64,000 nucleotides of DNA, taken from the NCBI GenBank assembly GCA_947034895.1, contig OX344761.1, positions 27,664,863 through 27,728,862 of the forward strand, written 5' to 3'. Under the pieces are notes generated by a model that ran no database searches, was not told the origin of the DNA, and saw nothing but the letters and a program-made list of their open reading frames with translations. This DNA is from Rhytidiadelphus loreus. Its lineage: Eukaryota; Streptophyta; Bryopsida; Hypnales; Hylocomiaceae. Below, one piece after another: positions 11,479 to 23,500 of this stretch; position 1 is the stretch's first letter, and the number at the start of each line of letters is the position of its first letter. Position numbers and translations under genes: made by a program.

Positions 11479-11914
11479 GAGCATCTCCACCAGGGCACGC
11501 TATAGTGCCCCGGCACAAGGTATGGCGTGGCCGGAAGGTTGACTTTGACCTACCAGTTGCAGCCGGGAGCGTTTTTCAACGCCGTCCCCGTGATAAAACC
11601 ATCGCAACACGAGAAGTTGCAGTGTCAATTACAATTGACTTTGTGCCACGTTATGACAAGAAATCAATACTTTGGTCTAGTTATTGAGGGTTGAGTGGGT
11701 TTGGGCCACAATGCAAGCCCTTGGATTTGCTCAATTCTTTTCTAATTTAGAAGTCCTGACGCACCTATTAACTACGCATGAATATCGGGTCTGCAATGTG
11801 CACAAAACAAGCTAACTGGTGGGGGCCGGAATTTCAGTGGGGCTTGTTTGTCAGTGGGGACGCGCCACAAACCATGTGGCGTGCCTGACTTATAGGCCAC
11901 CGGTGGAGATGCTC
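11479..11914. mobile_element. PIF/Harbinger-like MITE with TTA duplication
   Basis: The ends GAGCATCTCCACC and GGTGGAGATGCTC are inverse to each other. They are flanked by the 3-bp direct repeat TTA (11476-11478 and 11915-11917), the target preference of PIF/Harbinger and Tourist elements. The interior is GC-rich relative to the window and non-coding. Confidence 0.85.
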
Positions 11915-11917
11915 TTA

Positions 11918-12514
11918 CCATCCCTTGGGACAATATCAATGAATAAGATGAAGGCACCCAAAAACATCCTTGTACTTGTTCATGTGCCTTAGACTGCCTC
12001 TTAATGTGTCCCTAGACTTTAGTTAATGTGTCATTAAAATGCTTATCTCTAACTCGTTGATGCATATGAAAGACGCATACTTAACTCTGATTTGCTAACT
12101 ACTGTTTTTTTGCAAATTTTAGTTTAGGATCCACCTATATGACAGTTTCAATGGTATAGAGAAGAGACACTTTGAAAATCATAGAAATTACATACCACAT
12201 CCAAAAAATATAATTCTTTTTTTTAATATTCATGATTTTCACTTGCTAATACTACAAAATATCATTTTTAGGAAAAGGTGTCTCCAACTATGATGAATTG
12301 CTTATATTGATGGTTTTGGGTGCTTTCACCTTATTGTAGAATGAGGTCCCCTTGGGCACACTTTGCCAAATAATTATTTAGAATTAGAAGGATTGGTTCT
12401 TTAATTCATTTTTTATCTATAATTTTATTGCTAGTTATTATGATTTTGGTCAGCTCACTACAAATGGAATTTTTATTTATTTTTATTTGAAATTTTCACA
12501 CGACACAAAGGAAA
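11918..12514. other. AT-rich intergenic DNA
   Basis: No gene or element ends were recognised in this stretch. Confidence 0.45.
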
Positions 12515-13249
12515 TTAGAAAAAATCACTTTTTTCATAAACAAAAATTTGATATTGGTTTTCTAGACATATGTGTGTGTGTATGTGGAAAACTTTGAATC
12601 ATTCTATTTTGATTAATGAGATGCAAGTTATGAAGAGTTTTGGCAGTTATGGATTTTCTTTTTTAGAATAAACTTTGAGGAGTTTTGGCAGTTATGAAGT
12701 CCATTATTTAATTCAATTTTCAATATTTTTGGAAAAATATAAAATCATAGGATGTAGATTCTTTATTAAAACATTACAAACATTTTGATTGGCATTTTTC
12801 AATTCTAGAACTAAATTCTTAATAATTTAGTATTTCAAATCAATCTCTACTTCTTTCTACATACTATTTTTTTCCTATATGTTGTACAATTCCAAATGAT
12901 CTGAAAATTTTCAAGCATGTAGCCAACTTGCCTTGAAGAATTAATCCAAAGAAGTACCATCATTTTGGACATTTTTTCATACAAATGTGACCTTGTGAAG
13001 TGCAACTAGCCAATTTTTTTGTAAGGCCAAGAAAAGGATTTTTGTCACTTCAAACACTAATATTTTGCAATCTACATGGTGGGAATTTTAAAAAAAAATT
13101 CCACATCTTCTTAAACCAACATACAACAAGATCTTGTAGTTACATATCTCCAAAATTTATTTATTTTTCTAAAATTTGGTACTTGTACTAGAAATGATAG
13201 TTTTAGAGCATTTTGGGTGAAAACATAGTCAAGGAACTTTAGGAAGTAA
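12515..13249 (-). mobile_element. Inverted, truncated copy of the TTAA-flanked family
   Basis: Read on the minus strand from 13249, the sequence follows the left part of the copy at 9355: TCCTAAAG, GACTATG, TTTTCACC, AAAACTATCATTTCTAG, AAGTACCAAA. It continues with AACATATAGGAAAAA-like and CATAACTT blocks down to about 12515. The left TTAA has decayed to TTAC and the right terminus is missing. Confidence 0.65.
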
Positions 13250-14157
13250 CAATAATATTTATTCTAATTTATCAACTTTGGGAATATATAAACACAAAAG
13301 GTGTTATGAAGAATTAGTAATGTTTAACATTTCTCTTTCAAAATCTAGAAAGAATTGAAAATTTTGTAACATATATGAGAGTTTGATGCTTATCAAAGTA
13401 TAGAAATTTGACTATACCACAATTGGAAGTACATAAGAAAATTACATTGAATGTACACATTTGAAATTGAACATTAAGTGCACGAAATACATTTTATTTT
13501 CAAAAATTTATTAGCCATAGGAAAGAATGTCTCCTCCAAAGTAATCATGCAATTACCAATGTTCAATTGCTTTCATTTTCTATGCCATTTGCACTAATTA
13601 TTTTCAATCTTTTAGGTATGATTTGCTATGGTCACAATTTTTATTACCAAAAGGGTATTTCCATTGGTTGTCTCTTGGATGTTCTATGTCCACATTTGGA
13701 TTGTCATGTGTCTATCCGAAGTAATTTTGAAACGTGCTTTCAACGACAATTTGATCAAGTTCTAATTATATATCAATCAAAAATTACATTTTTTTCCTAT
13801 TTAGTCTATAGTTTACCTTAATGTCAACCAAAGAGACCCTCATGAATGAGGTTTACAATTATGAAAGCAATTAGGGAATTGCACTTGTCTATGACTTGTT
13901 TCTAAAACTAAGCCCTATAAATTATTGCCTAAAATGTACATCTTCCATTTGTTAAAGCTTAGGGTTGATTTTGGATACAACTACTTGAACAATTTGAGTA
14001 TACATAGTTTATTCATACAATGTCCAAAAGAAGTACTCTAAAAAAACCAAGAATCCCCTTTTGAATACCATCAACACCACAATAAGAAGTTTTGCATTTC
14101 TTCAAAAGGAACCAAGCTCAAACTTTTATTTGGACAATTTTAGGTGGTATTACTTTA
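13250..14157. other. AT-rich intergenic DNA
   Basis: An 84-codon frame (13567-13821) encodes a hydrophobic, low-complexity product with no family I recognise. Its codon content matches the surrounding DNA. Nothing else is seen. Confidence 0.4.
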
Positions 14158-14880
14158 GAGCACCTCCTATAGTCCTTCAAATAGTTGTCTAGAGTCTCAA
14201 TTTTGAAGGTTAAACACCTTTTGGCAAGAAATGAGATCCCATGCCCTCACTACCTTTTACACCACAACCACCCAACATGTTGAATTTAATGATGACTGTG
14301 CCATGTTAGCTCTCTTTGGCGAGTCTTTCAAAAAGAAAAGACAAGGCAAAACATTGTCATAATTGCACATTTATTCTCTTTTATTATAGAATTGGTCCTC
14401 TTACCCTGGTCCATTTCCCTTTCGTGGAATGAGGTGTCGTGGACTTTAGCTACATTGCAAGGGTTCTCATGCATGCCTCAAACACTAAGGTGAAAACACT
14501 TAAAACTATATGTGTACTCTAATTCTTGACAAGTAGACTTTAATTTGGAGTATCTCCCAAAGTGCACTTAAATTTTTTCCCATACTTTATTGTGGTTGGT
14601 GAAGTGTTGATCCCCTAGATTTGGATTTTATGACTTGGTTGTGTAAATGCTTTCAACGGCCTAGGGAACTTCTACTTTGAAAATGCATAGTAATTAAATG
14701 TCTTATCCCCCAAAAGATTGTTTTTTATTTTTGTTTTTAAATTTGTGATTTTCAATTGACACTAATGAAAAAAATCTTGAAAAAGGTGCTGAATTACTTA
14801 TTTTGATGTTTTTTTTGGTGTTTTCTCCTCAATCAGTTTGGACGGCCACGGCAAAGTTTAAAGGACCGTAGGGGATGCTC
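14158..14880. mobile_element. PIF/Harbinger-like MITE, 723 bp, TTA duplication
   Basis: The left end GAGCACCTCCTATAGTCC matches the reverse complement of the right end (GAGCATCCCCTACGGTCC) with a few mismatches. TTA lies directly outside both ends (14155-14157 and 14881-14883). No open frame of interest lies inside. Confidence 0.75.
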
Positions 14881-14883
14881 TTA

Positions 14884-16135
14884 ATGTAAATATCAATTTT
14901 AGACGCATTAATTTGGCTTCTCTGCAGCTAGAGCTATTCTGACATCTGATTGCTCGAAGTATGGAAACACCTGAATAGAAGTGGCAGTCCATGTGCAAAA
15001 TATAAACTTAATTGCTGGCTATTCTCAAACATTTGTTTTTAGCTTCCAAGATTGCCTCAATTGATACTTAAAACAAAAACAGATAATTAATAGCCTTGGA
15101 TAAATAAATCTGGGATAGTGAGAGCCATTGCAATTGTAGCATTCCATTATTGTTTTCCCAGTCCCATTATGACAGCAGTCAGAATCGATGTGATCCAAGT
15201 TTGTATTAATTTAAGCTTAGATTCAATTTTGATCGTACCCTTTCATACGTAGTTACATAAAAGAAGACATACCTATTACCGTCAATTTAATGATTGAAGT
15301 ACTTAACCTTGAAAGGACAAGACCTATCACCAAGGTAGTGAGCCATGATTTGATTAATGGAGCAATAGTTTTTTTTTTCTTTCTTTAGTAATTTGGAAAG
15401 TGACTATTTTTTGGCCTTTGCAACCTTATATGATTACCCCCCTAAAAACCCAAGGAATTCAGACAAAACACAAATGTGTTATAACATTAAATTCTATAAT
15501 TTTTTCAAGTTTGTATCAAAGAAGATAATGTGAAGCATGAAAAGTAGAAAGTATCCATATGGTAAAAATTATAAAACTATTTTTTGATTCTCTTCAAAGG
15601 AATAACTTCAAAAATTCACCAAAAATACAATTTCTATCTTTAGTATTTGGATTTTTTCCCCTTTGAAACACATGGACAATTTTGTTACATAAAAGGAAAC
15701 AATACACAAAACCAAAGGAGAAATTCCTTGGCGGCAATATTTTCATTTTCTACAACAATTTTCTAGAATAGTATACCCCTTTCTTTTTTTAAAAGACCAT
15801 GGTAAGAGAGACTATAGCTAAACAACTAGACAACAAGGAGGAGGAAACCACAAAGAGCAAACAATGAGGAGCAAAGTGGAAAGCCCGCCAAGAAAGCCTA
15901 GAAACCAAGTGCTAAAAGAACCTTAAAAAAAGGTCTCCATCTTTGGAAGACTAAGTTTCTAAGTCATCTGCATTTGAATTTTTCCGATTGGTCAAAATTG
16001 TGGTTTCTATTAATTTGTGAAAAAACACATAAGATCTAGTATTGAGAACACCAACACTTTCCCTAAATAATAAGTTTTTCAACACTAGGCCAATTCTAAA
16101 TACTTTGTGCTATTTCTCTTATAATTTTTGTTTGA
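14884..16135. other. AT-rich intergenic DNA with a dispersed repeat end
   Basis: Near 15304 lies TTAACCTTGAAAGGACAAG followed by CCTATCACCAAGGTAGTG. Similar strings occur near 8808, in altered form near 38868 and inverted near 23790-23822. It is probably the terminus of another transposon family, but the pairing of ends is not clear. No gene is seen. Confidence 0.4.
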
Positions 16136-16143
16136 CTCTGGTA

Positions 16144-16708
16144 CTTGGGGGGTGCACTTAGTTCTACTACAACAAACTACTTGCATACAAGTGGTTTCTA
16201 ATAAACTATAATTTCAACCAAAAATTTTGAGCATTGTTTGATAATGACAATAGGTTTCTATTGCCGAAATTTCCAACTCAAATAAAATATGAAATGATTT
16301 CTAGAAGAGGTTGAAAAAGAACTATAATGGTATGTTTTTCAACTCAAATAATTATAGAGAACACATTTAGATGACTATTGAATCAATATTCAACTCAAAA
16401 TGAGCTTTCAATAGAGATTTATTTTTAAAAAAAATTTGTTCATTTTTTAGACAATTTTTTCTTATATAATATAGGGGTGTAAAAATTATTTTTCAATTCT
16501 ACAATGTATCTATTTACTTCAAAAATTTGTAACTAATTATTATTAACAAATAAAAATATCAATAATTCAAAACATAAACTTTCAAAGTAGAAAAATCTAT
16601 TCATATTTTATTTATTTATTTATATTTAAAATTCAAAAAAATATATAGGGGGTCCAAAGTTTTGTTTGCACATGGTTTCTAATGGACACTCTAGGTGACC
16701 CCCCCAAG
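16144..16708. mobile_element. hAT-like MITE, copy 2
   Basis: Ends CTTGGGGGGTGCACTTAG and CTAGGTGACCCCCCCAAG are inverse to each other with few mismatches. The flanks are CTCTGGTA (16136-16143) and CTCTGGTG (16709-16716), an 8-bp duplication with one mismatch. The interior (TAATAAACTATAATTTCA, TTTTGAGCnTTGTTT) matches copies 1 and 3. Confidence 0.8.
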
Positions 16709-16854
16709 CTCTGGTGATTTTAGTTTTGAATATAAATATTGAAAGATAACCCGATCTTTTTTTTAAATTGAAAAAAATAAAAATTTGTTGTCTGGAAATG
16801 TTGCTTGAAGTTAGAAAGTGATCCCAAAATAGTTGCTTTAGTGCTTAGGGATTA

Positions 16855-17145
16855 AAGCATCTCCAACCTTGCCCTCAAAGGATATGATAGTAGCCAAACA
16901 TGGATGATAAGTGCTCTACGCCTCTCAAAATATTCTCATGACACTCAATCCTAACTTGCCGAGCAATAATCCTTCAAATCTAAGTTTAGTGAAGTTTATC
17001 CTATACTTTACTTAGTGATTAGTTTATTAACTATTCATGAGGCACATTTGATGAACAAGGCATAGTATAAGAAGTTTGAGGGCTTTTCAAAAATATATGT
17101 AAACTTCAAGCATGCCAAATTTTGTGTGCATGGATAGAAATGCTC
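16855..17145. mobile_element. PIF/Harbinger-like MITE, 291 bp
   Basis: The left end AAGCATCTCCAACC and right end GAAATGCTC are short, degraded inverse repeats of the GAGCATC type. Both are bordered by TTA (16852-16854 and 17146-17148). It lies between two hAT-like copies. Short, decayed ends keep confidence moderate. Confidence 0.55.
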
Positions 17146-17440
17146 TTAGTACCAAATTTATGTTCTAAAATGTATACAACTAATACATTAGATTGGAATG
17201 AGTGCTAGGTGGTAATGGTTATGCTTGCTTTATACTAATAAGTTCTATCGTGTTGCAAAATTTGCAACAATCCTTTTACAAAAGGAAGAATATGTTTCAT
17301 TTCAAAAGATTCTAGAAAGCAAAGGTTGAGTTGAAGATTGGTGAGTTTACCACTCCATCCATTTTAGCTATGAATTAATAAGTGAATAAATGAAAACCAT
17401 TAGAGAAGAATTGGGGTCGCAACATGCCTAATACTTTGGG

Positions 17441-18023
17441 CCTGGGGAGATCACTTAGAGTATCCATTTAGATACTACGTGTGTTAAGATTTTAGACCCC
17501 CTATCTTATATCCTAAAATTTAGACAAAAGAAAAGGAAAAAAATATTAATATATTTTCCTACTTTGGAAGTTTATGTTTTGAATTATTGATAATTTTATT
17601 CGTTAATTATAATTAGTTACAAATTTTTGAAGTAAAGAAATACATTGTAGAACTGAAAACAACTTTCACACCCCTATTTTATATTAAAAAAAATAGTCTA
17701 AAAAATGAACAAAAAATTCTTGAAAATAACTTTCTATTGAAAGTTCATTTTTCTTTAATATTGATGCAATGGTCATCAAATTTATTCTCTGTAAATATTT
17801 GAGTTGAAAACATGCTATTTTAGTTCATTTTTCAACCTTTTCTACAAATCATTTCACATGTTATTTGAATTGGAAATTTTTGGCAATAGAAACCTACAAT
17901 CATTATTAAACAAAGCCCAAAATTTTAGGTTGAAATTATAGTTTATTAAAAAGTAAATAGGGGGTCAAAAAATCACTTGAATACACATGGTTACTTATAG
18001 ATACACTAAGTGATCTCTCTGGG
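17441..18023. mobile_element. hAT-like MITE, copy 3
   Basis: Ends CCTGGGGAGATCACTTAG and CTAAGTGATCTCTCTGGG are inverse with two mismatches. They are bordered by a perfect 8-bp duplication ACTTTGGG (17433-17440 and 18024-18031). Length (583 bp) equals copy 1. The interior core is the shared AT-rich, non-coding sequence of the family, here in inverted orientation relative to copy 2. Confidence 0.88.
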
Positions 18024-18328
18024 ACTTTGGGCTTGGAAATTAATTGTTTGGTTTGTATAAAAGGAAAATTTTCATTTGTGGTGTCCTTGCTACACGTTTC
18101 CATCAATTCCACAGCCCAATGGCATGTTGTTGTTACTTGCCAAGTTGGCAATGGTACTCGCGTGCCTAGCCTAGGTAGCAATGACTGTACATCCCTCTCA
18201 TGTACTAGCAGAGTCTGTGTTGGCATGTTGCCATTGCAAGCAATGAAGAGAGTCAATTTGTTTAGTATATTTAATGTACTATTTTAATACAATGGTTTTG
18301 GCTTGTATACTTGTGATGATAGGATTTT

Positions 18329-20540
18329 CACTAGAAGAAAAACGTGTGTGCTGCAACCGGCCATATACAACTCAAATGCAACTAAGTGTCCTATATAACT
18401 ATCTTGCAACTGCAATCCTCTATAATTGCACCAACTTTGATGTGTATGTTGTTGTAGTTGCAGAGTAGTCATAGAAAAAAATGTAGGAAAATGGAATCGT
18501 AACAGAGTGGGTATTTTACATCCTATATTTGTTAGAAGTGTCGATGTGGACAACTTTGCGTTATGTGGAATCCACAACTACAGTGCAACTAGAAATCAAT
18601 TCAAAGACAACTAGAAAACAACTATAGAACAACCAAAATACAACTAGTTTACAACTACAAAACAACTACCAGAAGACAAGTTATGCAACTAGGAAACGAC
18701 TACATTTCAAGTAGAAAACAACTAAAAAATTATTGGAAGATTAATATAGAATAACTATAGACAATCAGAAGACTACAAAACAATTATAGTTGGATTTGTT
18801 ACTTGAAATGCTATGGAACTTGCTTGAAGTTTACAATTTGTTATTTTTTTACATGAGTTCTAAATGAATCATTGCCCTACATAAAGCTCATATCGGTTGA
18901 AAACAACACTTCAAAATATAGCTCATAATGACTTCTACAACTTTATGATAAAATTGGCTCAATGGCTTCCATGGAACAGAGGATTTCTAGTTGACTCTTT
19001 CTTTCACAAAATATAATACATTTGTATATGAAGTCTCTTTGAACTAAAGAACAATACAAAGATAGTTTCAAACTTGAGAATAACAAAATGGATTGCAAAA
19101 ATTTCAATATCTTGCAAATGTTAAAGAGATTGTCTTCTTCAGATAACTCTATGGCTCCAACCAAAGATGGAACAGGAGGAAGAGGTGGCACATCCTTTGG
19201 AATAATCAAACTAGAAGCTTAAATAATGATGTTGACAAACACATTTGATGTGTTTACAAATCTGTATCGAGTACAAGTTTCTTTAAGTAATACTACTTTT
19301 CAATCTTCTTTCCTTGCATCATCTAGAAAATAATATTTTTATAACATATTTTCATATTCGCTATGTACAATGACGATGGACAAATTTAAAGAAGATGTAA
19401 GAAAAATGTCAAAGAATTTTTTTTCTAATTTATCTTTGAAAATTTGTTTATAAATTTTGATTAAAGACTTGAAATATTTAATGGATTTTTGGAGATAAAA
19501 GGTTGTTTGTTTTTCCAACTTTTCAAAGTTTGAAGTTTTTAAAAGAAAACTAGTCTACTATGTTTAAATGCGGTCTGAAATTTTACTTTAATATAATTCC
19601 TGCATTTTATTTATCTCATATCATTTGTCATACCTCCTGCCACCCCACTTGTATAAATAACTCGTCTTCTTAACACCCTAAAATCACAATAAGTGGCCTT
19701 TGGAGCTACCTAACATAATTGTTCAATATGGTGAGTATTGTATGATATATGGTGTATATTTTATGGTTTACTATATGTGTTGTATTATGTATGGTATATT
19801 ATGTATAATATGTTGTATAGGACATTATGAGTATACTAGTTGACCATCAATTGCAAATGAGTTGTAAGACACTTGTATGCAGTTGATTACAAGTTGTACA
19901 AATGTATCGTCAAGATACATAGTAGTTGCAAATAAGTTGTATTCACGATTCATGAGTCATAAACAAGTTACAAAAAAGTTGTACATATCCTATAAAGTAA
20001 TCACAGTAGTCATAGAAAAATCATAACCTAGTTGCAAACCAGTTGGTAAGAAGTAGCAAACATGTCGTAAATGAGTCGCAAACTCCTTACATTGTTCCAT
20101 AATTATTGTTCCATAATTATTGTCCCATAATCATTGTCCTATAATCATTGTCCCATAAACATTGTCCCATAATCATTGTCCAATAATCATTGTCCAATAA
20201 TCATTGTCCAATAATCATTGTCCAATAATTAAATATATACCTAAAGCAGTTGCGAAGTAGTTGAAATGAAGTAGTAGTCAAAGTTGCAATGAAGTCACAA
20301 ACAAGTTGCAACTGAGTTACCGACCTCAAACGGCAATGAATACCATATAAAGCGCATCGATGAAGTTCCAAGTAAGCTACAGAATGTGGGACTAAAACGT
20401 TTTGCCTTGCAACTACAGTGCAATTAGAAACTTGTCCATAGCAACTGGGGCCCTCTAGATTCTCACTAGTTGCAAATGTCCGGTGCAACTAAAAACTAGT
20501 TGCTCTTTGTAGTTGCAAAACTCTTCATTTTCTTCTAGTG
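18329..20540. mobile_element. Non-autonomous CACTA (En/Spm-type) transposon, copy 2
   Basis: Starts CACTAGAAGAAAA and ends TTTTCTTCTAGTG, identical to copy 1 at both termini. It is flanked by the 3-bp direct repeat TTT (18326-18328 and 20541-20543). Subterminal zones share the order of TGCAACT-type motifs with copy 1, for example TTGCAACT, TCCTCT, ATTGCACCAA on the left and CTAGTTGCAAA, GTGCAACTA on the right. The 2212-bp body contains no transposase frame. The middle has diverged completely from copy 1, as expected when only the ends are needed for mobilisation. Confidence 0.93.
20091..20230. repeat. 14-bp tandem repeat, 10 units, inside CACTA copy 2
   Basis: Exactly ten units of 14 bp, consensus ATTGTCCnATAATC, run end to end. 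Left-hand units read TTCCATAATT and right-hand units CCAATAATC, so the array grew and diverged directionally. Confidence 0.92.
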
Positions 20541-20543
20541 TTT

Positions 20544-23500
20544 CGAGCAATGGTTTAGAACTTAGTAACCCTCATAATTATACTCATATTTTACGATGCT
20601 CTTACAATCCTATTTAACAATTGGGAATGTGAATTAGGGTCAATGTGCACATACTTTCAGTTAGAGCATGGTACAAGAACATCAGGTGAATCCAACTACG
20701 GTGAATAAGTCATGGACAAGAAAATCTTACAGTTGCATGGAACCCGATCATGGCGTTTTTCCGGATCTAGCAGCACTTGATGTCTTTCGTAGGCATGTCT
20801 CACCTATACGGACTATAGTTCGGGCTTGTTGGTGACAACCTTCCGCATGTCCACCTTAAACTTGAAATCCATTATTTGTACTTTGTAAGATCCTCTCACG
20901 TTGTCACCTCCATGCCTAAGCGCCTCTCTTGCTCGACCTCCGATCCTTCCTAAACTGAACCTCACCCATGACAATCCTTCATATCTAGTGGAAATCCACT
21001 AACCATCATCATTGTGTGTAGTGTGTAGTGTGACTGCACACACCTGGGAACGAGGTCAACGATTCTTCATAACTGCTCTAAACTGTGCTCAACTATGTGC
21101 GTCAACTCTACTGCTAATTTCGACTTGTTTGAGTGTGGAGGCATACATATGTAAAGGCAACTAGACAAGCTAATTTGAAGTACAATTGTCTTTTGGCGAG
21201 GGGTACTACCACCCATCACCCTCACGGTAGAACCCTGGAGGCTCCACTACCTATCCAGAAGCGGGACAGTCCTATTTGTAGTACAGATGTTGCCAACAAC
21301 GTTTTTTTTATTGCACCCGAAGGACAATTTTCATAATGCCATCATTATTTAATGTTTTATGCTCATTTGTTGCTACTGGTGGCAACGCCTTCAAAATCTG
21401 ATGTCACCACCTAAGGTTCCACGTTCTACATAGCCATATTGGAATTAATTTGGAATTTTTGTTGTACCTTTCCGGATATTGGCCCATTTCCAATTTGGAC
21501 ATCCCTGGATCCGAATTCTCCTCTAATGATGAAAATTCATGAGGATGAAGGAATGACAAAATTCTGTAATATTATGTTTTTAATATAATAGATTTTGTAA
21601 AAACTCACTTTTAGCATTGACACTAGGCCAAGAGATTTGTTGTATGCCTTGGACGTTGTACTAGTTAATTGATTCCATCGAATCTTTATGCAAGCTTTTT
21701 GTAATAGTGTACTCTACACTATTCCATCTAAGATGTTCATTTAGAGTGTCTCAATAGTAAGGGCATATGTGCAAAGGTATATCAACTATAAAAAGTCAAT
21801 GTTGTTCTCTAAAGTTGGTTTTGTCAATGATTCATTTGGGACTTCAATTTCCATATGACAACATGTTGAAATTGTTCTGTCAATTTTTGTATTCCAATTT
21901 CCCAAAGCCCTAAACCTCCATTCAATTGTCACTAGTAATGTAAAGAGCAATGGAGCCCCGGGTTCGTATACTACAAACTTATTTTATTCTTATTTTAAAT
22001 TGTCATTGTACAAAAGTAGGGAGTAAGTTTTTATTTATTATTAGAACTTACCTCTCTATGGAGACCAAATAGTCTTGGTAGGATTTAGAGGATTCATTGA
22101 ATATGGTCATATTATTGATTTTTGAAGTTGAAAGAATATACTACAAATTCATATATTCCCTAATCCTACTTAATATTGATTAAAAAAATTTAAACGACAA
22201 AAAGTGATTACATAGAATATTTTTTTAAACGATTATAACATATAACTTTATAAAATTTAACAATGATTTTGGGTACCTTCCACATTTTAGATAATGTGGA
22301 TATGCTAAGCCTGTACCTACTTTAAATGTGTTTTCTTAAATACGGGTACATGTCAAACTTTAAAAGTACTTGGTAGTCACTTTCAAATCACTTTCTAATT
22401 TTAATTTAAAAAAATTCATAACTAATTCAATAAAAATTCATCAAACTTGGTTAGATGTTACTTACTTGGTTTTTTGTCTTTCAAAATAATTGGTTGAAGA
22501 ATAATTTGAGGTGTAAAAATCCAAATTAGTGCTTAGAAAAGATACTTTACAGACACTTCACGCCACCATGAACCAATTCTTATATGTGATCAATTTGTAT
22601 TACATCTTAGTTTATTCCAATGGAACATAGCATTAAGCAATGTAAGGTTTCATACCATAGACTTAGATAATTGAATGCCCATTTGCACAAAAAAAATTTC
22701 ATTGCTCCAAAATAAAGGTATTAAAAAAAAATGCAATGAACAAACCCGCACTCGTACATATGTTGTATGAGTGTGTCTCTCTCTCCATAATAGTATTTTA
22801 ACTTAAAATCAACCAATTTTAATCCCTACATATTCTATTTATTATATATTTTTTCATGGTCAAAAGTTTTTAACCTCTAAATTCAAATGTTCAGTGTCCA
22901 ATTCCAAATTGTATTTTTGGATGGAAACACAATTTTTTTAAGATTAAAACCTTTATAGCATAACCAATTGAGTTATCTTTGAATTTTTTGTTCCTAAGAC
23001 TGCTATATTCAAATTTCTTTTTGTGAGGAAAATAATAACAAAAAAATCATCACTTACTTGATGTTACAATATGTACTATTTAGGAAAAATATAGATCTTT
23101 CAATCCTTAATTCTTTTACCTTCTGATACACACCATTTTAAATTGTAATTTTAGATGTAAAAATAGACAATAAACATAGGAATTGTATTTTAGGTGAAAT
23201 TCTAAAGGAAGTTGTTTTAAAATTGATTTGAAATAAATCTGCAAATATTTTTGAAAGTTTGAATGTAAACAATTTCTAATCCATACGCATACTTAACATC
23301 TTGTCATGTTATACAGATATAAATAGGTTGATGAAGCCATATTGCAAGAGTATCCCACACAAGCTAAATGACTAAAAATGCCACTAAATGAATTATTGTC
23401 ATTATATAAATTTTTCAACCTAAATTAATATGTATTATTTGTTGAAGAAAAAATTTAGAACATCCGCCCAAAAACTATTGATTTTTCAACATTTATTTTG

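Noticed and set aside
20091..20230. CRISPR-like array from the regular 14-bp units
   Set aside because: Units are contiguous with no spacers, lie inside a CACTA element, and the genome is that of a plant.
20690..21340. LTR-retrotransposon fragment
   Set aside because: The GC shift suggested one, but no gag or pol motif, primer-binding site or paired LTRs could be found here or elsewhere in the window.
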